From: Alkalihalobacterium elongatum | GTDB lineage: Bacteria > Bacillota > Bacilli > Bacillales > Bacillaceae_F | Direction: 5' to 3' | Length of the DNA stretch: 64,000 nt | Assembly (NCBI RefSeq): GCF_019024285.1 | Contig: NZ_WMKZ01000016.1 | Span: forward strand, 29,384-93,383 | In this document: piece by piece, positions 47,480-55,925 of the stretch | Layout of the letters: the number at the start of each line of letters is the position of its first letter | Position numbering within the stretch: position 1 is the first letter of the stretch | Made by a program: the position numbers and the translations under genes | The notes under the pieces: generated by a model | Told to the model about the DNA's origin: nothing | Database searches by the model: none | What the model saw: the letters and a program-made list of their open reading frames with translations, nothing else

Positions 47480-47789
47480 CAATCAGGAAAATCTTCTCCT
47501 GAAAACCTCCACGTTCTTCAGCCTTTTTCTTGCGGATCGCCTCGACTTCTTCTATGTTTGCTCCATGAACTGTCGCTAAGCTATGTATGATTTCTAGTAC
47601 ATCAGCAAGCTCCTCAATCGCTTGTCCATCTGTTTGTACCTCTTGGTATTCAGCCATTTCTTCCGTTAATTTAATTTTGAGTTCTTTTATGTATTCAACA
47701 TCGTCCAATTGTTTAGTACGGTAACCCTTACCTGCAGCTTCGATAATCGCAGGTATTTTATCACGAACAAGTTTATTGTAAATTGGCAT
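47463..47789 (-). CDS. MazG-like nucleoside triphosphate pyrophosphohydrolase
   Basis: The 108-residue all-helical enzyme has NKLVRDKIP at the N-terminus and the metal-binding E-x2-E...E-x2-D set (KLTEEMAEYQE, then EELADVLEIIHSL) of the MazG/PRA-PH superfamily. It would hydrolyse an NTP to NMP and pyrophosphate. Its end overlaps the helicase start, so it leads the operon with the PLD-helicase, McrB and McrC. In this setting it may consume a modified or alarm nucleotide; free-standing relatives with the same LVRDKIP start occur in house-cleaning roles too. Confidence 0.88.
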   Translation of the reverse strand: MPIYNKLVRDKIPAIIEAAGKGYRTKQLDDVEYIKELKIKLTEEMAEYQEVQTDGQAIEELADVLEIIHSLATVHGANIEEVEAIRKKKAEERGGFQEKIFLIDVDDE

Positions 47790-47865
47790 AAGACAACCTT
47801 CCTTTATATGTATTATTTACCAGTTTACCATAGGGATTTTATAGCGTGAAGGGAGTAGTTAAAAA

Positions 47866-47895
47866 GAACCATTCCTCTTAATGGAGGAATGGTTC
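47866..47895 (-). terminator. Terminator at the end of the amino/imino acid operon
   Basis: GAACCATTCCTC (47866-47877) and GAGGAATGGTTC (47884-47895) form a perfect 12-bp stem with a 6-nt loop. Read on the minus strand it is followed by TTTTTAAC, 60 nt after the last gene of the operon. Confidence 0.9.
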
Positions 47896-47956
47896 AGTTC
47901 TAATCATATTAGGTTCATGGTCAGACTTATGATTCTTGAAAAGCTTTATGATAATT

Positions 47957-48997
47957 TTATACAAAAGCTGGTTTATTCCATAAATTTAGTGCTTGCCCAA
48001 TTCCTTTTGCTTTTGCTTGATCATAAATATATTTTGCAACAGCTACATCTTCAATCCCCATGCCCACGCTATTAAAGTAAATCCGTTCCTCATCATTTTC
48101 TCTTCCTGCTTTTTTACCATTTACGATTGAACCTAATTCAGCGTGAATATTTGATGGATCGAATTTACCCTCAGAATACATTATAGATATCGTCTCTACC
48201 CCTCTATGTTTTAACTCTTCCCAATCATCTACGACAACTTTGTCAGCTTGATCAATGACATCAAACTCACACTCGTGGCTTCCTACATGGATATGTAAAG
48301 ATCCTTTATCAACCCAATCTTTTTTTACAATAGGTTTCTCTGTTACTGTAGCCGTAATAAATATATCAGAACCTCTGACCGCTTCTTCTGCACCACTAAC
48401 AATTTCAAATGTTACGTCTTTTACTTCAAGTGCCATTTCATCACAAAACTTTTGTGCACGATCTAAACTTAAATCTGCAACCTTTACACGATCGATGTTA
48501 GGACAAACGGCTTGAATTGCTTTTAATTGGGTACGATTTTGAACCCCAGCCCCAATTAACCCTAATACTTTAGAATCTTCTTTAGCTAAATGTTTTGCTA
48601 CAACTCCAGAAACCGCTCCAGTCCTCATAGCACTAATTAACGTACCATCCATAATAGACTCTGGTAATAGAGTTTCTGGATTATTTAAGACAATTACTCC
48701 AGCTGCTCTAGGGAGGTTATATTTAAAAGGGTTTTGTGGCGCACTAGAAATCCATTTTATGCCAGAAGCTTGTATATCACCACCAATAAACCCAGGCATA
48801 GAATTTATTCTTCCACTAGTTGTTTCCGCATCCAGCCCGCCCCATCTAAGGGTGGATTTAGTTGGCAATACATAGTCACCTTTATCGTGTAAAGAAATCA
48901 CTTTTTCTATAATATCAATCATTGTCTTCATATCCGCTCCGCCACATCTATTTACATCGTCTTGTGATAAAAATAAAAATTCTAAATTCATAGTCAT
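47957..48997 (-). CDS. Ornithine cyclodeaminase / mu-crystallin family protein
   Basis: The 346-residue protein has the family layout: a dimerisation platform with SAMRTGAVSGVVAKHLA near 122-138, and a Rossmann domain with GLIGAGVQNRTQL near 145-157. Members are NAD(P)-linked imine or ketimine reductases, amino-acid dehydrogenases or cyclodeaminases. Placed after a three-subunit amino or imino acid oxidase it could reduce or interconvert the imine product. Similar proteins are sometimes annotated as tyramine oxidase subunit B. GGGAGG precedes ATG 48997, which overlaps the upstream gene's stop by 4 nt (ATGA). Confidence 0.88.
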   Translation of the reverse strand: MTMNLEFLFLSQDDVNRCGGADMKTMIDIIEKVISLHDKGDYVLPTKSTLRWGGLDAETTSGRINSMPGFIGGDIQASGIKWISSAPQNPFKYNLPRAAGVIVLNNPETLLPESIMDGTLISAMRTGAVSGVVAKHLAKEDSKVLGLIGAGVQNRTQLKAIQAVCPNIDRVKVADLSLDRAQKFCDEMALEVKDVTFEIVSGAEEAVRGSDIFITATVTEKPIVKKDWVDKGSLHIHVGSHECEFDVIDQADKVVVDDWEELKHRGVETISIMYSEGKFDPSNIHAELGSIVNGKKAGRENDEERIYFNSVGMGIEDVAVAKYIYDQAKAKGIGQALNLWNKPAFV

Positions 48998-50103
48998 TGT
49001 AAATCCTCCCTTAATAATTCGTTTTCAGATTTAAATCGTGAAACTAAGTAATCATCTAGTGGAAAACTTGTTGACCCTTCTCTAAGTAACTCTGACATCA
49101 ATAATCCAACTATTGGTGCTAGCGTAATCCCACTATGTGTCACAGCAACATAAAGTCCAGGGTTACTTGGTACTTCACCCAAGATTGGTAAACCATCTTT
49201 AGGCATAGATCGAATTCCAGCAAAAGTCCTGACAATATTAACTTTTTTTAATTTTGGGACTATTTTTTGCGCATACCTAGCAGTTTCACCGACAATATTA
49301 AATGATGTATTTCTATTAAATCCATCCTCTTCTTTGGAGTATCCAATTAGTAACTCACCGTTATTTGTTTGCCTTACCCCACTAACAATATGATTTAATA
49401 ACGGTTTTAAAGGCTCTGTAACAATAATTTGACCTTTTACTAGCTTAATAGGTATATTAACATTCAACATTTGACCAATCATTTTAGACCATGGCCCACC
49501 TGCAATAACAACCTGCTCGGCAAGAAATGTTCCTTTTTCTGTTTCAACTTCATAAATCATTTCATTATTTCTTTTTACGGCAACTACCTTATTATAAAAA
49601 GAGAATTCCATTCCATTATTTGTAGCATCTTCTATTAGTGATCTTGTTAATCGGAATGGGTTTAAGTGTCCATCGAGTGCACTATATGTTGCACCTACTA
49701 TATTTGGATTTACCTCTGGCTCTTTCCTTAAAGTCTCCTGTCTAGTTAAGAGTTCTACTTTAATTCCTCTTTCTTGTTGTGCTGCTATTAGACTTTCAAC
49801 CTCTTTTAGTCGAGACTTTTCAAAAATAAGTGATAGTCCCCCAGTTCGGTCAAGCTCAAACTCCATTCCCAATCTTTTTTTTAGGCTTTGGTATAATTCT
49901 GCACTATACATTGAAAACTCACCGTAAAAATTAGGTTGTTTTGTATGAACCCATACCCAAGCTTGTGTTGCTCCACTTGTTCCTTCTGTTGGAAAACCTT
50001 GATCAACTACTAGAACACGTTCGTTATAATTGGATAAATGGTATGCTATCGAGGCACCAATTGCCCCAGATCCGATAATAAGCGTTTTATAAAGTCCCGT
50101 CAT
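48994..50103 (-). CDS. FAD-dependent oxidoreductase, DAO family (HcnC / beta-subunit type)
   Basis: The 369-residue flavoprotein has the N-terminal dinucleotide motif IIGSGAIGASIAYHLS (9-24), a DAO-type substrate domain, and the C-terminal FAD segment TFAGIRSMPKDGLPILGEVP followed by HSGITLAPIVG. It should oxidise a C-N bond in an amino, imino or opine substrate. In HcnABC, opine oxidase and D-hydroxyproline dehydrogenase complexes this is the catalytic subunit; the two partner subunits are encoded immediately upstream. Electrons would pass via their Fe-S centres to the respiratory chain. Confidence 0.9.
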   Translation of the reverse strand: MTGLYKTLIIGSGAIGASIAYHLSNYNERVLVVDQGFPTEGTSGATQAWVWVHTKQPNFYGEFSMYSAELYQSLKKRLGMEFELDRTGGLSLIFEKSRLKEVESLIAAQQERGIKVELLTRQETLRKEPEVNPNIVGATYSALDGHLNPFRLTRSLIEDATNNGMEFSFYNKVVAVKRNNEMIYEVETEKGTFLAEQVVIAGGPWSKMIGQMLNVNIPIKLVKGQIIVTEPLKPLLNHIVSGVRQTNNGELLIGYSKEEDGFNRNTSFNIVGETARYAQKIVPKLKKVNIVRTFAGIRSMPKDGLPILGEVPSNPGLYVAVTHSGITLAPIVGLLMSELLREGSTSFPLDDYLVSRFKSENELLREDLQ

Positions 50104-50115
50104 TTTTTTTCACGC

Positions 50116-51243
50116 CTAACTTAACTTTTTTTCCTGTCTTTGATTAATAGCATTGGATAAAATATCGACTACACCTTCTTCACCTTTGATTGGTAACGTT
50201 GCTAGTGTTTCTATGTGTATGGGGGTTAGGGGAAATCGTAGTTTTGGTAACCTTATTTCATGATGTAATCCCTTATGTCTTTTTAGTATCTCCATGACAC
50301 TTGCTTTACACATTTTCCATTGACAAAATCCCATCCCACACCGTGTAAGCCTTTTTATATCATCCAATGAATTTGCACCAGAAGAGATTGCGGTTTCGAT
50401 TTCTATCTGATTAATTTCTTCACAACGACATATTGTAGTGAATTCATTTGAAAATTTTAGACAGTTAGAATAATCTACGTTGATTAAACTGTTATTTTGT
50501 GCACTACCAACGGTGTATATATTTTTTAAAGTTGTTTCTCCTAAACCAACTTCAGTGTAGGAAGAACCTTTAGCTATTTCAACTGCTTCTCCTCCAGCTG
50601 CTTCGAGTAAATCTAATTCTGCAGCAGATACAGATGAACATATTAAAGTATCCATATCTTTAATAGAACTTTCTTTTTGATCTCTTATATATTTCAGTTG
50701 ATTTACTTTTCCATTCTTACTGAAACATTCTAGTGATTGAATATAATTTATATCTAACGTAATTACTTCTTCATGGAACTCATATAAATCTTTTATAAAT
50801 TGATCACTTTCTTCATTACTTTTTAATAAAACTATCTTATTACCAAAAGATATGTCATCTCTGTAAAACATAAGCTTTGCACTATTTGATGACATTACCC
50901 CTGGTAAAGTCCAGCCAGGAAAAGGAATAGGTAGCTCCCAAGACCCTGTCGCCAAAATTATTTTGCTTGCTTGAATTCTTTTCATAGCTCCATTTATTTC
51001 AACAATAACTTCTAAACTAGAATCTATTCCTTGGACTCTAGCTTTTGTTAGTACTGCTGAATGGTCATTTAACTTTTTATGTTCTTGTTCTGAAATTCCA
51101 TTTCCTGCAATCTTTTTAAGTCCACCTAAATCAATATTCTGCTCAAAAAGCAAAAATGGGATTCCTTCATTAATACACTTTAATGCAAATCGACAACCAG
51201 AGTTTCCTCCACCAATTATTACGGTAGGTTCAGAATTCTTCAT
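50116..51243 (-). CDS. FAD/NAD(P)-binding oxidoreductase with BFD-like [2Fe-2S] domain (HcnB / alpha-subunit type)
   Basis: The 375-residue protein has GGGNSG (N-terminal FAD motif), ILATGSWELPIPFPGWTLPG (second dinucleotide-domain signature, unusually well matched to HcnB/OoxA) and a C-terminal BFD-like iron-sulfur module with four Cys (CRCEEI, then CGMGFCQWKMC). It links the catalytic DAO subunit to electron carriers. ATG 51243 has AGAGGAGG at good spacing, so the longer frame to 51327 is rejected. Its start overlaps the stop of the ferredoxin-like gene by 4 nt. Confidence 0.9.
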   Translation of the reverse strand: MKNSEPTVIIGGGNSGCRFALKCINEGIPFLLFEQNIDLGGLKKIAGNGISEQEHKKLNDHSAVLTKARVQGIDSSLEVIVEINGAMKRIQASKIILATGSWELPIPFPGWTLPGVMSSNSAKLMFYRDDISFGNKIVLLKSNEESDQFIKDLYEFHEEVITLDINYIQSLECFSKNGKVNQLKYIRDQKESSIKDMDTLICSSVSAAELDLLEAAGGEAVEIAKGSSYTEVGLGETTLKNIYTVGSAQNNSLINVDYSNCLKFSNEFTTICRCEEINQIEIETAISSGANSLDDIKRLTRCGMGFCQWKMCKASVMEILKRHKGLHHEIRLPKLRFPLTPIHIETLATLPIKGEEGVVDILSNAINQRQEKKLS

Positions 51244-51491
51244 GAACCGTCCTCCTCTAGAGCCATACCTTCTACTACAGTTACTTGACACGATTGTACT
51301 CGCTTCCCATTTAAAAGCACAATACAACCATCACATCGGCCAAATCCACAATAAACTCCTCGAGGGCGTTTCATTTTATAACTTTCATTTAGCTTATAAA
51401 TTTGATTTTTCCAAAGTGTAGAAGAAAGAAGTTCTCCGTTCTTTGCAAATATTGGTTGCCCATTATAGTAAATAGTAATTGGTTCTCTCAT
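51240..51491 (-). CDS. Ferredoxin-like (2Fe-2S) subunit (HcnA / gamma-subunit type)
   Basis: The 83-residue protein has the plant-type [2Fe-2S] pattern: YCGFGRCDGC with three Cys in C-x4-C-x2-C spacing, then a fourth Cys (QSCQVTV) 12 residues later. It is the small electron-transfer subunit of HcnABC-type amino acid dehydrogenases. AAGGTGGAG lies 7 nt before ATG 51491, and it overlaps the next gene by ATGA. It follows the TRAP permease by 14 nt. Confidence 0.9.
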   Translation of the reverse strand: MREPITIYYNGQPIFAKNGELLSSTLWKNQIYKLNESYKMKRPRGVYCGFGRCDGCIVLLNGKRVQSCQVTVVEGMALEEDGS

Positions 51492-51505
51492 CAGTTAACT
51501 CCACC

Positions 51506-53440
51506 TTAAGTAGTAATGCTTTTACCAAGCAGTTGCTTTTTGCTTTTTAAGTAACTCTTAAACGCTATGAGTAGTATAATCGTAATCCCAAATACATCTG
51601 TTATGAAGCCAGGAACCAACATCAATATTGCTGATAAAAATAAGGTTATACGTTCTAATTTTGAAACCATGCCAAGAAAATACCCTTCCAAACTTGCTGC
51701 TAATGCTACAATCCCCATCACTGAAGTGACTGTAACTAGTACTACCTCGATGAAAGTAGTTTCATAAAATAATAATGCTGGATTTGCAGCAAAGATAAAT
51801 GGTAGTAAAAACGCTGCAAGGGATAGCTTTAAGCCTTGAAAGGACGTAGGCATCGGTTTTGCTTTAGCAATACCTGCTGCCAAGAATGAACTAAGAGCAA
51901 CTGGCGGTGTAACTGCTGCCATACAACCATAATAGAAAATGAAAAGATGTGCAGCTGGTAAAGCAACACCCATATTTATTAAAGCTGGAGCAGCCATTGT
52001 TGCTAAAATAATATATAATGCCGCTGTTGGTAGTCCCATTCCTAAGATGATACTTGCAACCATTGTCAATATTAGTGCTATAATTAATGACCCTTGGGAT
52101 AATATAACAACCATATCGGCGAACTGAACCCCAATACCTGTTAGGGTTACTGTCCCTACAATAAGGCCTGCTGCAGCACAAGCAGCGATAAGACCTACTG
52201 CATTTTTTGCACCTATTTCTAATGCCTCTATAAATTTTGGAAGTGTTAATCTAGTATCTTTTCTGAAGTAACTTCCAATAATAACAATTATTAATGCATA
52301 AAAAGAAGCTTTTATAGGCGAGAATCCACCGAGCAAAAATGCGACAATAGCTATCGGTCCAATTAAAACAAAGATACTTCTTTTTAGTGTTTCCTTAAGA
52401 TTAGGTATTTCCTCTTTACTTAACCCTTTTAATCCATTTTTGGCTGCTCTAAAGTCAACCATTAGAAATACAGAAAAGAAATACAAGATTGCAGGTAATG
52501 CAGCATAAAGAATTAATTGATTATAAGTGATGCCAGTCATTTCGGCCATAATAAATGCTGCGGCTCCCATTACTGGGGGCATAATTTGACCGCCAGAGGA
52601 AGATGCGGCTTCAACTCCTCCTGAAAATTCAGGTTTATATCCAACTTTTTTCATTAGAGGAATGGTAAAAATACCAGTTGTAGCAACATTTGCAAAGGAA
52701 CTACCAGAAATACTTCCCATGAAACCACTTGAGAAAACAGCTGCCTTAGCTGGCCCTCCCCTATATCGCCCTGTCATAGCAAAAGCTAAGTCAATAAATG
52801 CTTTACCCCCACCAGTTACTTGAAGAAATGCTCCAAATAAAATAAATGTAAAAACAAACGTTGAAGTAACATAAATCGCAACCCCATATATTCCTTCAGA
52901 AGTTAGATACAAATGTTCTAGTACTCTACCTAATGAAAATCCATTATGTTTAATTGGGCCTGGAATATACTGTCCGAGAAAATTATATAGTACGAAAAAT
53001 AAAGCAACTAAGGTTAAACCATTCCCCATAGTTCTTCGACAAGCCTCTAATGTTAACACTATTGCTAAGGCTGCCATTATTTTATCCATAGTATTTGGAG
53101 CCCCAGCCCTGTAGATCAGTTCCATATAATTCACTACAATATAGAGACCTATACCAACACTTGCAACTATAGGAGCAATATCAAACCATGGAATTTTTTT
53201 ACGATCTCCTTTACCTACTGGATATAATATAAATATAAGTAGTAATGCAAAGGATAAATGGATAGCCCTATGCTGTATGGCCGGAAGTGAAGAAATTCCT
53301 GTCGCATACAATTGATAAAGTGAGAAAGAAACAGCTATCACTGTAACAATCCTTTTTAACCATGGTGTAAATTGCCTGGTTTTTTCTTCTTCAACAACTT
53401 CGGTTACATTTGATACGTCTGATTGCTTACTTTCAGCCAT
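51506..53440 (-). CDS. TRAP transporter permease, fused 4TM-12TM type
   Basis: The 644-residue membrane protein fuses the small (DctQ-like, about 1-130) and large (DctM-like) TRAP subunits, as is usual for TAXI systems. Signatures include GGPAKAAVFSSGFMGSISGSS (core of the large subunit) and MAAVTPPVALSSFLAAGIA near 505. About 16-18 hydrophobic segments are visible. It should use a sodium gradient to import a substrate delivered by the TAXI lipoprotein encoded upstream. AAGGGGTG precedes the ATG. Confidence 0.92.
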   Translation of the reverse strand: MAESKQSDVSNVTEVVEEEKTRQFTPWLKRIVTVIAVSFSLYQLYATGISSLPAIQHRAIHLSFALLLIFILYPVGKGDRKKIPWFDIAPIVASVGIGLYIVVNYMELIYRAGAPNTMDKIMAALAIVLTLEACRRTMGNGLTLVALFFVLYNFLGQYIPGPIKHNGFSLGRVLEHLYLTSEGIYGVAIYVTSTFVFTFILFGAFLQVTGGGKAFIDLAFAMTGRYRGGPAKAAVFSSGFMGSISGSSFANVATTGIFTIPLMKKVGYKPEFSGGVEAASSSGGQIMPPVMGAAAFIMAEMTGITYNQLILYAALPAILYFFSVFLMVDFRAAKNGLKGLSKEEIPNLKETLKRSIFVLIGPIAIVAFLLGGFSPIKASFYALIIVIIGSYFRKDTRLTLPKFIEALEIGAKNAVGLIAACAAAGLIVGTVTLTGIGVQFADMVVILSQGSLIIALILTMVASIILGMGLPTAALYIILATMAAPALINMGVALPAAHLFIFYYGCMAAVTPPVALSSFLAAGIAKAKPMPTSFQGLKLSLAAFLLPFIFAANPALLFYETTFIEVVLVTVTSVMGIVALAASLEGYFLGMVSKLERITLFLSAILMLVPGFITDVFGITIILLIAFKSYLKSKKQLLGKSITT

Positions 53441-53461
53441 CTCATCACCCCTTAAAAAGGG

Positions 53462-53480
53462 AAGGGGGCACTCCCCCCTT
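53462..53480 (-). terminator. GC-rich hairpin between binding protein and permease genes
   Basis: AAGGGGG (53462-53468) pairs with CCCCCTT (53474-53480) just after the TAXI binding-protein stop (53485) and before the permease. There is no long T run, so partial termination or mRNA 3'-end protection is likely. That would give more binding protein than permease, as transporters of this kind often need. Confidence 0.6.
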
Positions 53481-53484
53481 CTTA

Positions 53485-54507
53485 TTATTTATCAGAAACG
53501 TCGATACCTTGTTCTTCATAGTATTTCGCAGCACCAGGATGTAGAGGAATTGAAAGACCTTCTAACGCACTATCAAATGATATATTTTTCCCTTGAACAT
53601 GAGCATCCTGTACTGTTTGTAAATTATCAAATAATGTTTTAGTAATTTCATAGACTTCATCTTCATTTCTATTACTACTTGTTAGTAAAAGTGCAGGGGA
53701 TGCTGCTGTTACAACATCTACCTCCACACCGTTATAAGTACCTGCTGGAATTGTGTCCATAATAATAAATGGTTCACTCTTGATAAATTCTGCAAATCGT
53801 TCTTCATCAACTGTTAATAAATTAATATCCATAGATGATGCAGCATCAACAACAGCTGCCGTTGGAACACCCGAACCAATAATTGCCGCATCAATTCCTT
53901 GGTCTTGAAGTGCTGTAACTGCATCACCGAAACCTAAGAATTCAGGTGTAATTTCATCATAGCTAATTCCATGAGCTTCGAGCATTAATCTTCCTGTTCT
54001 TTCTGTTCCACTACCTGGGGCACCAACTGCTATTCTTTTTCCTTTTAAATCATAAATAGTTTCCATGCCAGAGTTTTTTCGAACTACAAACTGAAATGTC
54101 TCTGGATATAAAGATGTGATAGATCTAATATGATCGATAGGAGCATCAAATGGATCATCCCCAGTTAGTCCAGCGTAAGCAGTATTTGATGCTGACAAAA
54201 ATAATTCTACTTCTCCGTTATCTATCATTCTCATATTCGCAATTGACCCACCAGTTGACTGCGTATTAACCTGGAATTGATCATGTGTATTTATAGCTTG
54301 AGCAATTGCTGCACCGATTGGAAAATACACACCTGTTGTACCGCCAGTTGCAATAGACATTTTTGTAACTTCACCACTTGCTGTATTTTCTTGTGAAGTA
54401 CCATCCTCATTACCAGAGTTTGTTGAACCAGACTCTGCCCCACAGCCTGCTAGGACCATTAAACTAGCGACAACTGCAGTTCCTATAAACTTTTTAAATC
54501 TTTTCAT
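53485..54507 (-). CDS. TAXI-family TRAP substrate-binding lipoprotein
   Basis: The 340-residue exported protein has a lipoprotein signal with lipobox LAGC (Cys at about 22) and TAXI-family blocks: MSIATGGTTGVYFPIGAAIAQ near the start of the mature domain, KRIAVGAPGSGTERTGRLML, and IDAAIIGSGVPTAAV. It binds the imported solute at the outer face for the TRAP permease. It is the second gene of the operon; AAAGGGGG precedes the ATG. The solute is probably the substrate of the downstream dehydrogenase. Confidence 0.92.
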   Translation of the reverse strand: MKRFKKFIGTAVVASLMVLAGCGAESGSTNSGNEDGTSQENTASGEVTKMSIATGGTTGVYFPIGAAIAQAINTHDQFQVNTQSTGGSIANMRMIDNGEVELFLSASNTAYAGLTGDDPFDAPIDHIRSITSLYPETFQFVVRKNSGMETIYDLKGKRIAVGAPGSGTERTGRLMLEAHGISYDEITPEFLGFGDAVTALQDQGIDAAIIGSGVPTAAVVDAASSMDINLLTVDEERFAEFIKSEPFIIMDTIPAGTYNGVEVDVVTAASPALLLTSSNRNEDEVYEITKTLFDNLQTVQDAHVQGKNISFDSALEGLSIPLHPGAAKYYEEQGIDVSDK

Positions 54508-54521
54508 TATTGTATCCCCCT

Positions 54522-55382
54522 TTATCTTTCATAAAAGATATTAATTTTATTAAAATATTTTTCCAAATTATTTAAATTGGTTTCGACTCTTTCTTTTTGC
54601 ACTTGACCTACCGCTGAAATAATCGCGTTTGAAAAAGCTATCCCAGCTACGTGGGAATCTTTTGGTGTATAGGAATCAATCTCTGTAAGAAATACAAAAT
54701 CACTATGAGGTATAATAGGTGAATGAATACTATCGGTAATTGCTACTATCGTACATTTTTTTTCTTCTTTTAAATAATGAACCGATTCTAGGGTGAATGT
54801 AGTATATCGAGGGTATGAAAAAGCTATAATGACACTTTCTTCGTCTGCTGTTTGCAGACAATCTTCTAAATCCATGCCAGTGTTTGTAATTGGTTTTACA
54901 TTGCCTAACATGGCATTTAATGAAAATGCCAGGTAAAAAGCATCTGCCATTGAAGAACGAAATCCAATGATAAAGATCTTTTTTGCTTTACATAATAGAC
55001 TAATAAATTCATTAAATTCGTCTTCATTAATGTGCGATAACGTTTTTTCAAGATTTTCAATATCTTTTTTAAAACTACTTGTCAATGGACTGTTGTTTTC
55101 AAATTCAAGGTTTGCCTTTTGTAATCTTTGAACGGTTCGATCTCCAATTACTTCATTTCTGAAGTCCTCTTGAAAGTCTGAAAAGCGCTTATAGCCAAGA
55201 GATAATGCAAAACGTATAACCGTAGTTTCACTAACCCCTACTTCCATTCCAATCTGGTTTGCTGTCATGTATGTAACCTTTTCTGCATTTTTTAAAAAGT
55301 AATCTGCGACAAGTTTTTGTGATTTAGTTATTTTTTTATTAGATGCTTTCAACTTTTCAATGACTATGCTTTCGACGCCCAT
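54522..55382 (-). CDS. RpiR/MurR-family regulator with SIS domain
   Basis: The 286-residue protein has an N-terminal HTH of RpiR type (SQKLVADYFLKNAEKVTYMT, then GMEVGVSETTVIRFALSLGYKRFSDF at about 19-70) and a C-terminal SIS domain (IFIIGFRSSMADAFYLAF, IAFSYPRYTTFTLESV, IVAITDS). Such SIS domains usually bind phosphosugars, but relatives also control amino-acid and opine operons. It leads the TAXI-TRAP-dehydrogenase operon, 14 nt before the binding-protein gene, and probably controls it. AAGGGAGG precedes ATG 55382. Confidence 0.9.
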   Translation of the reverse strand: MGVESIVIEKLKASNKKITKSQKLVADYFLKNAEKVTYMTANQIGMEVGVSETTVIRFALSLGYKRFSDFQEDFRNEVIGDRTVQRLQKANLEFENNSPLTSSFKKDIENLEKTLSHINEDEFNEFISLLCKAKKIFIIGFRSSMADAFYLAFSLNAMLGNVKPITNTGMDLEDCLQTADEESVIIAFSYPRYTTFTLESVHYLKEEKKCTIVAITDSIHSPIIPHSDFVFLTEIDSYTPKDSHVAGIAFSNAIISAVGQVQKERVETNLNNLEKYFNKINIFYER

Positions 55383-55781
55383 TGTTTCACCTCCCTTAAA
55401 AAGAAGTATTTCCTTCTTTTTTATTTTTTTTAGTTGTATTTAATTCTTTTTTCTAAAAACATCATAAATCTTAATTAACAGAATTGTCAATATTTTTTAA
55501 AAAATAAGCTCTATATTTTTCAATAGTACATTTCTATCTATCGTTCTTCCTCCTAAATGTAATTTTCTAATATAATAGTTGACGCTTGAAAAACACTCTA
55601 GCTGTTTTACTAGATGTCATCAATGGAATATTAAATTGGATACTGTTACCTGATAATATTTAATTAATTTAAAATATGATATATGAGATAAAGCGATATG
55701 AAAAAAATCAGCGTACTCTTTTTTTCTATAAAGTACCAGTCTTACACCATTTGATTGCCCTCAAGTTGGTTCCACAAAAAA
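55383..55781. promoter_or_regulatory. AT-rich promoter region of the TAXI-dehydrogenase operon
   Basis: About 400 bp of very AT-rich sequence with T tracts upstream of the RpiR gene. The operon promoter must lie here. I see no clear palindrome and no gene. Confidence 0.35.
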
Positions 55782-55803
55782 GCACAACCTATTATGGTTG
55801 TGC
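55782..55803 (-). terminator. Terminator after the degenerate 5S copy
   Basis: GCACAACC (55782-55789) pairs with GGTTGTGC (55796-55803). The minus strand then reads TTTTTTGTGG. The position right after a 5S-like sequence is that of a normal rRNA operon terminator. Confidence 0.75.
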
Positions 55804-55807
55804 CTGG

Positions 55808-55925
55808 TGCCTAGCGACGTCCTACTCTCACAGGGGGAAGCCTTCAACTATCATAGACGTTAAAGAGCTTAACTTCAGGGTTTGCATAGGAACGGGTGTG
55901 TCCTCTTGGCTATCGCCAATAGACT
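55808..55925 (-). pseudogene. Degenerate orphan 5S rRNA copy
   Basis: On the minus strand the sequence reads GGCGATAGCCAAGAGGACAC, then CCCGTTCC, GAAGTTAAGCTCTT and CCCCCTGTGAGAGTAGGACG. It aligns to Bacillus 5S rRNA without gaps but with about 15 substitutions. Changes hit the conserved CCGAACACGG loop (here CAAACCCTG) and break stem pairs (GTTGGGGG to GTTGAAGG against CCCCC). No 16S or 23S sequence is next to it. It is probably a pseudogene left by an rRNA operon deletion or recombination. Confidence 0.8.

Noticed and set aside
47957..51491. Hydrogen cyanide synthesis operon
   Set aside because: Subunits resemble HcnABC, but the linked TAXI-TRAP uptake system and OCD-family enzyme fit catabolism of an amino, imino or opine compound better.
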